Source: Rhodospirillaceae bacterium | GTDB lineage: Bacteria; Pseudomonadota; Alphaproteobacteria; GCA-2731375 | DNA: 41,983 nt | Direction of reading: 5' to 3' | Assembly: GCA_018667855.1 (NCBI GenBank) | Contig: JABIRL010000367.1 | Location: 1-41,983, forward strand | In this document: one piece after another, positions 24,758 to 31,984 of the stretch | Numbering within the stretch: position 1 is the stretch's first letter | How the letters are laid out: each line of letters begins with the position of its first letter | Notes under the pieces: model-generated | The model's database searches: none | What the model was told of the DNA's origin: nothing | What the model saw: only the letters and a program-made list of their open reading frames with translations | Position numbers and translations under genes: made by a program

Positions 24758-25960
24758 TCAAAAGCGTATCGGTATGTTCCTTGGCCCGCGGACCTGACCG
24801 CCGGCCCAGGTGACGGCATCGGGGTCGGAGAGTTCGAATTCCGGTATCCGTTCCATCCAGACCCGCAGCGCCACATCCATTTCCATGCGCGCCAGGTTTG
24901 AACCTGCGCAGCGGTGAATACCGACACCAAAGGCGATATGACGATTTTTCTCCCGATCCAGCACCACTTCGTCGGCGCGATCAAAGGCTGCCGGGTCGTG
25001 GTTGGCGGCGGGGAAGTTCATCAACACCCGGTCGCCTTCCTTGAAGGTGACATCGCCGACCTCGATATCCTTTTGGCAGACCCGGGCCATGGTGACCGGG
25101 GAGTAAAAGCGCAGCAATTCTTCGATCGCGGTTGGGAACAGGTCCGGCTCGTTGACCAGACGGCTGCGGTCATCGGGACTGCCGGCCAGATGCCAAATGG
25201 CCGAGCCGATGGAGCTCCACGTGGTATCGATACCCGCGATCAGCAGCAGGTTGCACATGCCGATGACGGTTCGATCCGTCACGGGTTCACCTTCCAGTTC
25301 ACAAGCGATCAATTGAGAAATTAGATCGTCTCCGGGATTTTGCCGCCGCTCCTGCACCAGATCACTGAAGAAATTAAGAATGATGCTGCGATATTTAAGT
25401 CGAATTTCCGGATCCGTCAGGCCAATTTCAAGTATGCCGCGAACCCATTCGACAAAATCGGCCGATCGGTTGGGATCAATTCCCATCATGTTGGCGATCA
25501 CCCGGGGCGGGATTTGCTGGGCATACTGCACCGCGCCGTCGCAACTGCCTTTGTCGATGAATTCGTCAATCAATCCGTGACACAGGGCCTCCGTATCGGG
25601 CCGATGCAGGGCGACGGCTTTCGGTGTGAAAAACGGCAATATCATCCGGCGGATGGGTATCTGCGTCGGTGGGTCCGAGGTAATGGGTGGGGCGGCGACC
25701 TCCGCATGTTCGGAGTCGGGATCGAGCTCCTGCGGCGGCACCACCAGGGGTTCTTTCGAGGACAGTTCCGGCACCATGCGGACAAAGGCCTGCATATCCT
25801 CGTACCGGGTTGGCAGCCAACTGCCGCCCCAGCGGTCCGTATGGGCGATGGGACATCCTTCGCGCAATTCATTCCAGACCGGCAGGGGATCGCGCACATA
25901 GCCGGGATCGAAGATATCGTAGTCGGTTTTCCAATCGTTTACCGGGGGTGTCTTGGCCAT
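24758..25960 (-). CDS. Cytochrome P450
   Basis: A 400-residue soluble bacterial P450. The heme-ligand loop is FGVGIHRCAG with C351. The I-helix oxygen-activation motif is AGIDTT (A242-T247). The K-helix ExxR is E281-R284 (ELLR). It begins with a typical class I N-terminus and has no membrane anchor. The start at 25960 follows GGAGG. Monooxygenation of a small hydrophobic or cyclic substrate is expected, using ferredoxin and reductase supplied from elsewhere, since none is in the window. It is the last gene of a tight minus-strand unit PhyH - HyuA - HyuB - P450 and starts 19 bases after the hyuB stop, so it probably acts on the same compound or a product of the hydantoinase. Confidence 0.95.
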   Translation of the reverse strand: MAKTPPVNDWKTDYDIFDPGYVRDPLPVWNELREGCPIAHTDRWGGSWLPTRYEDMQAFVRMVPELSSKEPLVVPPQELDPDSEHAEVAAPPITSDPPTQIPIRRMILPFFTPKAVALHRPDTEALCHGLIDEFIDKGSCDGAVQYAQQIPPRVIANMMGIDPNRSADFVEWVRGILEIGLTDPEIRLKYRSIILNFFSDLVQERRQNPGDDLISQLIACELEGEPVTDRTVIGMCNLLLIAGIDTTWSSIGSAIWHLAGSPDDRSRLVNEPDLFPTAIEELLRFYSPVTMARVCQKDIEVGDVTFKEGDRVLMNFPAANHDPAAFDRADEVVLDREKNRHIAFGVGIHRCAGSNLARMEMDVALRVWMERIPEFELSDPDAVTWAGGQVRGPRNIPIRF

Positions 25961-25979
25961 GGAAAGTGAACCTCCAGAA

Positions 25980-27680
25980 TTAGGATTTGATGCCGTAGTC
26001 GCGCCGGGCGGCCTCTTCGCTGACGTAGCCGTTCTTCAGATCGTCGGCCAGGCTGGCGGGGTCCCGCTCCGATGCCGGACCATAGCCGCCCGAACCGGGA
26101 ACTTCAAAGACAATGCGGCCATCCGCCGGCACGGTAAATGCGCCTTTGGACAAAGGATGGCGAATACCGCCATCGGGATCTTCCAAGGAAATCCGCATGG
26201 GCGAGCCGGCCTGACCACCGGCCAAACCAAAGGGCGGCGATTTGCTGCGTTCGCAGCAGACCGCGCCGCGCGTGACATTTCCCAGCACCCGCCAGACCCG
26301 GCGGGCGCCGCAACCGCCCCTGAATTGCCCCGCGCCGCCGCTGTCGGTCAGCACCGAATATTCCTCGACCCGGACCGGGAAGCTCATCTCCAATACCTCG
26401 ATGGGGGTGTTCATCATGTTCGAGATACCGGCGGCGACACAGTTGATGCCGTCCTTGGTGGGACGGGCGCCAAAGCCGCCCTTGATGGATTCATAGCTCA
26501 CATATGGCTCGCCGCTGCGGTAATCGATCCCGCCCAGGGTCAGCACCGAGGACGTGCCTTGGGAACACGCCATGACCCGCTCGGGCAGGAATGAATACAA
26601 CGCGCCGAACAACATGTCCGATACCCGATGGGACATTTCATGATTGGCATAGACCACCGGTGCCGGAAAGGATGCATTGACCACCGAGGCTTCCGGCGCG
26701 GTCACCGTGATGGCGCGCCAACAGCCCGAGTTGGGCGGGATCATGCCGTTGGGATCGACCACCATCTTGACCGCCGTATAGATCCCCGATGCGGTCACCG
26801 ACAGCGGCGCGTTCATGGGCCCGGCCACTTGCGGGTCGGAGCCGGTGAAATCCACCGCCAGGGTATCCCCCGATTTGATTGCGTGCATGCGGATGGTGAA
26901 GGTTTCATCATCCTCCTCGCCGGGCTCCAAAATCCCGTCGCCGTCGCAAAAATCCTCGAACGAGCCTTCGCCGTCGGGCAATTCGGCGAGGAATTTGCGC
27001 ATCATGATCTCGGAATAATCCATCACCTCGACCATGATCCGGCGCAGGGTATCGACGCCGTATTTCTCGGCCAATTCCGATAGCCTTGCACTGCCCCGGC
27101 GATTTGCCGCGATCTGGGCATTCATGTCGCCCCGGCGTTCGTCCGGCGTGCGCACGTTGGTGAAAATGATCGCGTCCACGCCCTGGTTCAAAACCCCGGC
27201 CTCGTACAGGCGGATGGGCGGCAGGCGCAGGCCCTCGCCAAACACTTCCGTGACGGCGCCGTAGCTGCCCGGCGTGGCACTGCCGATGTCCGGCCAATGG
27301 GCCCGCACGCAGGCAAAACCCAACAGATCACCTTTGTGGAAGGACGGCGAGACGATGTTGACGTCCGGCAAGTGTGAGCCGCCAAAGTAAGGGTCATTAT
27401 GGATGAAGACATCGCCTTCCTCGAACGTGCCAAAGGCCTGGATCACCGCCTTCACCGCGTCCGGCATGGAGCCAAGATGGATCGGCAGATCGGGACCTTG
27501 CGCGATCATCTCTCCGTCCGCATCGAACAGCCCGCAGGAATAATCGCCCGCGACTTTCAGCAGCGGCGAATAGGCCGTCTTGGCCAATACGATCTTCATC
27601 TCCTCGGCCGCCGCGTATAGAGCGTTCTTGACCACTTCGAACGTGGCCGCATCGGTCCTTATGGCAGTGGCATCATTCAT
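25980..27680 (-). CDS. hyuB: Hydantoinase/oxoprolinase/acetone carboxylase family, subunit B
   Basis: A 566-residue HyuB-type subunit. It carries the family landmarks AAEEMKIVLAKTAYSPLLK, the long conserved GDVFIHNDPYFGGSHLPDVNIV near residue 90, RAHWPDIGSATPGSYGA and NSGCWRAITVTAPEASVVNA. The tail reads GRIVFEVPGSGGYGPASERDP. With HyuA it forms an enzyme that hydrolyses a cyclic amide (N-methylhydantoin, 5-oxoproline or similar) with ATP, or carboxylates ketones in the acetone carboxylase branch. The start overlaps the hyuA stop by eight bases and follows GGAG. No third (gamma) subunit of acetone carboxylase is present, which favours a hydantoinase/oxoprolinase reaction. Confidence 0.92.
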   Translation of the reverse strand: MNDATAIRTDAATFEVVKNALYAAAEEMKIVLAKTAYSPLLKVAGDYSCGLFDADGEMIAQGPDLPIHLGSMPDAVKAVIQAFGTFEEGDVFIHNDPYFGGSHLPDVNIVSPSFHKGDLLGFACVRAHWPDIGSATPGSYGAVTEVFGEGLRLPPIRLYEAGVLNQGVDAIIFTNVRTPDERRGDMNAQIAANRRGSARLSELAEKYGVDTLRRIMVEVMDYSEIMMRKFLAELPDGEGSFEDFCDGDGILEPGEEDDETFTIRMHAIKSGDTLAVDFTGSDPQVAGPMNAPLSVTASGIYTAVKMVVDPNGMIPPNSGCWRAITVTAPEASVVNASFPAPVVYANHEMSHRVSDMLFGALYSFLPERVMACSQGTSSVLTLGGIDYRSGEPYVSYESIKGGFGARPTKDGINCVAAGISNMMNTPIEVLEMSFPVRVEEYSVLTDSGGAGQFRGGCGARRVWRVLGNVTRGAVCCERSKSPPFGLAGGQAGSPMRISLEDPDGGIRHPLSKGAFTVPADGRIVFEVPGSGGYGPASERDPASLADDLKNGYVSEEAARRDYGIKS

Positions 27681-29754
27681 TGTCGTTCTCCATAAGAATG
27701 TGACCTGTGGGGTTCATGCGGGCCCGCCAGCCGGGCGGAATGACGATTGTGGTATCCACGGCTTCGATCACCGCCGGTCCGACAACTTCGGTCCCTATAC
27801 CGAGGCGCGCGCAGTCGTGAACGGCGCAATCGCATCGGCCCCCCTGGCGGAACCAAACGGACCGGCTGCCTTTCAGGGACGAGCCCTCCGTCTTTCCGGT
27901 ATAACTCAATTCAATATTCTCGAACCGGCCAATGGCGGTCACACGCAGGTTGACCAGCTGTATGGTTTCATCCGGGTTGTCATGACCATAGGTTTGGCGG
28001 TGTTTCTCATGAAACAGGCGGGCCAATTGATCCAGGGTTTCCGTTGTCACCGCGCCGGTTTGGGCCGGGATCGTCAGCTCGTAGGCTTGCCGGCCATAAC
28101 GCAGATCGGCGGCCCGCTCCAAAACCCAATCCTGTTCGGGGATTTTCGCAGCCCGCAACATCCGTTGCGCGGAAGCCTCCATCTCGCTGAAGGCGGCCGA
28201 CACGGCATCCGTATCCGCCTGGTCCAGGGAAATGAAATGCGTCTTCACATAGTCCCGTTTTAAATCCGTCGCCACCAGCCCCAGGGCCGAGAAACCACCC
28301 GGTATGGGCGGGACGATCACTTCCCGTATACCCAGTTCAGCGGCAAGTTCGGCGGCGTGCATGGGCCCCGCGCCGCCAAAGGCAACCAGACTGAATTCCC
28401 GGGCGTCATGGCCGCGCTCCACCGAAACGATGCGCAAGGCCTCGGCCATTGCCGCATTGACCACGTTCAGGACCCCCGCCGCCGCCTCGTCCACGCCAAT
28501 GCCCAGGGGGCTGGCCAAATGTTCCTCAATCGCCGTCATGGCCTTGTCGGCCCGGATTGCCAGACGTCCGGCCAGCAATGCTTCCGAATCCAAATAGCCC
28601 AGGGCCAGATTGCAGTCGGTGACAGTGGGCCTGGTGCCGCCGGCGTCATAGCAGACCGGTCCCGGCTCGGCGCCGGCGCTTTGCGGCCCGACCTTCAGGG
28701 CGCCACCGGGATCGATCCAGGCGATGGAGCCGCCTCCGGCGCTGACCTCGGCCAAATCGATCACTGGAACCCGGATCGGATGGCCGGTGCCATTCATCCA
28801 GCGGTTGGCGTTGCCGTCGCCGCCCACTTCGTACTCGGACGTGGTTTCAACCACGCCGTCCTTGATCAGACTGGCCTTGGCCGTGGTGCCGCCCATATCG
28901 AAGGATAGTAAATTTGGTTTGTCCAGTTGCCGGCCGATCATGGCGGCGGCGATGACGCCTGCGGCGGGTCCGGATTCGATAGCCATGGCCGGCATTTTCA
29001 GCCCTTCGCCGACATCGAACACCCCGCCAGACGAACCCATGACATATAATCCCGGCAGCCCCATTTCCCCCGTCGCACCCTCCAGACGGCGCAGATAGGA
29101 TTCCAGTATGGGCCCCACGTAGGCGCAGACAGCGGTGGTCGAGGCCCGTTCGAATTCGCGAATTTCCGGCAATACCTCGGATGACAAAAATACCGGGATA
29201 TGGGGCAGGGCGGCCCGCAGTTTCTCGCCAATAATGCGTTCATGGACATCGTTCAGGAACGAGAACATCAGGGATACCGCGATGGCCTCGATCTCATTGT
29301 CCTTGGCGAAGGCGATGACGGCGTCGATATCCGCTTCATCAAGGGAGGTGACAACATCGCCCGCGGCATCCAGCCGTTCATCGACTTCCAGGCGGCAATA
29401 GCGCGGGATCAGCAGGCCGGGCGCGTCCTGGAACATATCGTACAGGCTGGAACGGGAGGATCGCCGCAGCTCCAACACATCGCGGAATCCCTTGGTGGAG
29501 ACCAGCATGGCGTTGGCGCCCTTGCCCTCCAGTATGGCGTTGGTGACCACGGTTGTCGCATGGGAGAGCAGGGAGACATTGCTCGCGGCGATATCGTGCT
29601 CCCCTAGGGCGATCGTCAGGGCCTGGACCACGCCCTGGCCGAAATCACGGGGGGTGGTGGGAACCTTGGCAATGCCGATCTGGCCGGTTTCCTCGTCCAC
29701 CAAGGCGACATCCGTAAATGTGCCGCCGATATCCACGCCTACACGCCAACTCAT
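27673..29754 (-). CDS. hyuA: Hydantoinase/oxoprolinase family, subunit A
   Basis: A 693-residue ATP-binding subunit of the actin/hexokinase-like fold. Phosphate-1 motif is VGVDIGGTFTDVALVDE at the N-terminus and phosphate-2 is LSFDMGGTTAKASLI near residue 280. Other family segments are LLSHATTVVTNAILEG, YVGPILESYLRRLEG, SSGGVFDVGEGLKMPAMAIESGPAAGV, and AFGGAGPMHAAELAAELGI. Start at the ATG at 29754, nine bases after GGGAG; the longer frame overlaps the upstream gene. It lies 34 bases after the PhyH-type gene stop and overlaps hyuB, so it is in the four-gene unit. The N-methylhydantoinase versus oxoprolinase choice cannot be made from sequence. Confidence 0.92.
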   Translation of the reverse strand: MSWRVGVDIGGTFTDVALVDEETGQIGIAKVPTTPRDFGQGVVQALTIALGEHDIAASNVSLLSHATTVVTNAILEGKGANAMLVSTKGFRDVLELRRSSRSSLYDMFQDAPGLLIPRYCRLEVDERLDAAGDVVTSLDEADIDAVIAFAKDNEIEAIAVSLMFSFLNDVHERIIGEKLRAALPHIPVFLSSEVLPEIREFERASTTAVCAYVGPILESYLRRLEGATGEMGLPGLYVMGSSGGVFDVGEGLKMPAMAIESGPAAGVIAAAMIGRQLDKPNLLSFDMGGTTAKASLIKDGVVETTSEYEVGGDGNANRWMNGTGHPIRVPVIDLAEVSAGGGSIAWIDPGGALKVGPQSAGAEPGPVCYDAGGTRPTVTDCNLALGYLDSEALLAGRLAIRADKAMTAIEEHLASPLGIGVDEAAAGVLNVVNAAMAEALRIVSVERGHDAREFSLVAFGGAGPMHAAELAAELGIREVIVPPIPGGFSALGLVATDLKRDYVKTHFISLDQADTDAVSAAFSEMEASAQRMLRAAKIPEQDWVLERAADLRYGRQAYELTIPAQTGAVTTETLDQLARLFHEKHRQTYGHDNPDETIQLVNLRVTAIGRFENIELSYTGKTEGSSLKGSRSVWFRQGGRCDCAVHDCARLGIGTEVVGPAVIEAVDTTIVIPPGWRARMNPTGHILMENDNE

Positions 29755-29788
29755 ACCGCTATCTCCCGGAAAAACTGTTGCTGGAAAC

Positions 29789-30628
29789 TTAGCCGTTGCC
29801 CGGGCCGGCGGCAACGTTCGGGACATAGGATTGTTTGGTGAAATGTTCCTGATCCTGGCTGGAGAATTTCAGGCCGGCCTGTTTGACGGCCTCATCCCCC
29901 ACCCTGCCCAAGGGTACGAAGGAGCGGTCATCGCCGGCGACCAGGGCATCATTGGTGATGGCGTTGTAACAAATGATCAGGGTCCAGCGCCGATTGTCGG
30001 ACAGGTTCTTGTCGGAACGGTGCAGCATGTTGCTATGAAAAACCAGGACGTCGCCTGGCTCCAGCGCCGGCGCCACGGTTTCATGGGCGGCGAGAATATG
30101 TTTCATGCGCTCCGGGTCGGCTTCGTTCTGTTTATCAGTTAGGGGCACATGATCAATGCGGCCCAGCTTGTGCGAACCCTTAACCAGTTGCAGGCAGCCG
30201 TTGTCCCGATCAGCGCGGTCCAGGGCGATCATGCAGCTCAACATATCCGGGCGCAGGCAGCCGTTGTAGTACCAATAGCCATAGTCCTGATGCCATTCCC
30301 AGGCCCCGCCCGCGCGAGGCTCCTTGGCGGTCAGCTTCGATTGGAAATGATAGACTTCTTCCCCGATCAACGTTGTCGCCGTATCCACCATGCGGTCACA
30401 GCGCGCCGCCATGCCGTAGACGCTGTCGCCGGCCCGGTTCCACAAACTGATCCGGGTGCCGAAACCCTCCTGATCCGGCCGGATCAGGGAATGGGCGGCT
30501 ATGGCCGGATCCTCCTCCATGGCGCGGCGCAGCAGGTCGATTTCCTCGCCGTCAAATAAGCCGCGCAGGACGACAAAGCCGTCTTTTTCATAGTCTGCCT
30601 GTTGCTCTGGGGATAGTTGGAAAGGCAT
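29789..30628 (-). CDS. Phytanoyl-CoA dioxygenase (PhyH) family Fe(II)/2-oxoglutarate oxygenase
   Basis: A 279-residue non-heme iron oxygenase with a double-stranded beta-helix core. The proximal iron ligands are H113 and D115 in WHQDYG. The distal His is H203 in FHSNMLHRSDKN, and R213/R214 (NRRW) can bind 2-oxoglutarate. WALDRADRDNGCL-type text after the HxD (ALDRADRDNGCLQLVKGSHK) is typical of PhyH. It hydroxylates an aliphatic or cyclic substrate and is cytoplasmic. It is the first gene of the PhyH - HyuA - HyuB - P450 unit and is divergent from the homocysteine methyltransferase gene. Ectoine hydroxylase and many catabolic enzymes share this fold, so the substrate is open. Confidence 0.9.
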   Translation of the reverse strand: MPFQLSPEQQADYEKDGFVVLRGLFDGEEIDLLRRAMEEDPAIAAHSLIRPDQEGFGTRISLWNRAGDSVYGMAARCDRMVDTATTLIGEEVYHFQSKLTAKEPRAGGAWEWHQDYGYWYYNGCLRPDMLSCMIALDRADRDNGCLQLVKGSHKLGRIDHVPLTDKQNEADPERMKHILAAHETVAPALEPGDVLVFHSNMLHRSDKNLSDNRRWTLIICYNAITNDALVAGDDRSFVPLGRVGDEAVKQAGLKFSSQDQEHFTKQSYVPNVAAGPGNG

Positions 30629-30800
30629 CGGCGGCGGTCCTTTTTGGATCCATGGTGTGGGGGCGTAAGCCTACTCAGTATTGGCCATGAATGGCTACGT
30701 AATTCGTCCGCGACCAGGGCGTAAAATCCCGCTATCCACGGTCAAAAATATCTGCCAATGTCCGCTCCGGAACGTTGTTCTTCTGGGTGAAATTTTGCAT

Positions 30801-30806
30801 GGAGGA
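30801..30806 (+). promoter_or_regulatory. Ribosome binding site that fixes the start of the methyltransferase gene
   Basis: GGAGGA, seven bases before the ATG at 30814, is a near-ideal Shine-Dalgarno site. It lies inside the alternative upstream reading (TTG 30775, ATG 30799), so 30814 is preferred. Confidence 0.75.
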
Positions 30807-30813
30807 CGGAACC

Positions 30814-31866
30814 ATGGCTGCTTTGGATAAGGGTTTGGGATTGCTTGAAAGGCTGGCCGAAGGGCCGGTCATATGTGCCGAAGGATACTTGTTTGAACTG
30901 GAGCGCCGGGGCTATTTGCAGGCCGGCGCCTTCGTTCCCGAAGCGGTGCTGGATCACCCTGAAGAAGTACGCCAATTGCACCGGGAATTTGTCCATGCGG
31001 GCTCGGATGTAGTGGAGGCTTTCACTTATTATGGCCACCGGGAAAAGCTGCGTATCATCGGCAAAGAACACCTGCTGGAGGAGCTCAACCGAGAGGCTTT
31101 GCGCATAGCCGGCGAGGTAGCGGCGGAAAGCGGCACCTTGCTGGCCGGCAACCTCTGCAACACCAATCTTTTTGAGCCCGACAGCAATGAAAGCGCCATG
31201 CAGGTCCGCGCCATGTTCGAGGAACAGGTTGCCTGGGCGGTCGAGGCGGATGCGGACCTCATCATCGGCGAAACCTTTTCTTATACGGCGGAAGCGTTGA
31301 TCGCCCTTGATGTGATCAGGCAGACCAAGCTGCCGTCTGTCATCACCATGGCGTTCCATCGGGCTGATGTGACGCGGGAGGGGCATACGGCGGGCGAATG
31401 CTGCAGGCTGATCGCCGATGGCGGCGCCGATGTGGTGGGCCTGAACTGTTGCCGGGGGCCATGGACCATGCTGCCGTTATTGGAAGATGTCTGCGCCAGT
31501 GTGGATTGCCATGTGGCCGCCTTGCCGGTGCCCTATCGTACCCATGCGGACGAGCCTACATTCCAGTCCCTGCGCGATCCCGGCTGCAATTGTCTGCCGA
31601 CAGAGATGCCGTTTCCCACGGCGCTGGATCCCTTTACCTGCAACCGGTTTGAAATCTCCGATTTCACGAAAAAGGCGCAGGATCTGGGTGTGAACTATTT
31701 CGGCGTCTGCTGCGGCGGTGCCCCGCACCACGTGCGCGCCATCGCCGAAGCACTTGGGCGCACACCGCCCGCCTCGCGCTATTCGCCGGATATGTCCAAG
31801 CATGCCTTCTTTGGCACCAACGCCATGTTGCAGGACCACAACACGGATGCCAGCGACCAGATTTAG
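30814..31866 (+). CDS. Homocysteine S-methyltransferase family protein (betaine-homocysteine methyltransferase-like)
   Basis: A 350-residue zinc-dependent methyltransferase of the homocysteine-binding TIM-barrel family. The three zinc cysteines are C212 (GLNCC) and C299/C300 (GVCCGG), with spacing like that of human BHMT (217, 299, 300). The N-terminal strand AEGYLFELERRGYLQAG takes the place of the usual D-G-x-x-x-x-x-L-x-x-R-G start. The single-domain length and lack of a cobalamin domain fit use of glycine betaine or a similar small methyl donor rather than methyl-folate. The start is fixed by GGAGGA. It is convergent with a dimethylglycine-dehydrogenase-like gene, the enzyme that would consume the product of a betaine reaction. 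Donor identity is inference. Confidence 0.88.
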   Translation: MAALDKGLGLLERLAEGPVICAEGYLFELERRGYLQAGAFVPEAVLDHPEEVRQLHREFVHAGSDVVEAFTYYGHREKLRIIGKEHLLEELNREALRIAGEVAAESGTLLAGNLCNTNLFEPDSNESAMQVRAMFEEQVAWAVEADADLIIGETFSYTAEALIALDVIRQTKLPSVITMAFHRADVTREGHTAGECCRLIADGGADVVGLNCCRGPWTMLPLLEDVCASVDCHVAALPVPYRTHADEPTFQSLRDPGCNCLPTEMPFPTALDPFTCNRFEISDFTKKAQDLGVNYFGVCCGGAPHHVRAIAEALGRTPPASRYSPDMSKHAFFGTNAMLQDHNTDASDQI

Positions 31867-31883
31867 AGGCGGATTAAAATCGG

Positions 31884-31955
31884 CGTCATTCCCGCGAACG
31901 CGGGAATCCATGCCTGAATGCTCTGGAGTGGACTCCCGCGTTCGCGGGAGTGACG
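31884..31955. repeat. Palindromic repeat pair (REP/MITE-like), possible bidirectional terminator
   Basis: Two 20-base perfect palindromes, ATTCCCGCGAACGCGGGAAT (31888-31907) and ACTCCCGCGTTCGCGGGAGT (31932-31951), stand head-to-head. They lie in a larger inverted repeat whose 27-base arms (31884-31910 and 31929-31955) differ at only two positions. Both differences are compensatory within each palindrome, so the stems are kept. I recall that units with the core ATTCCCGCG...CGCGGGAAT are dispersed repeats in many proteobacterial genomes (REP/MITE class). It lies between convergent genes and can fold as a strong hairpin on either strand, so it may also end both transcripts. Confidence 0.8.
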
Positions 31956-31984
31956 AAGCAGTTGCCGTTTACGTGAATTCCGAT

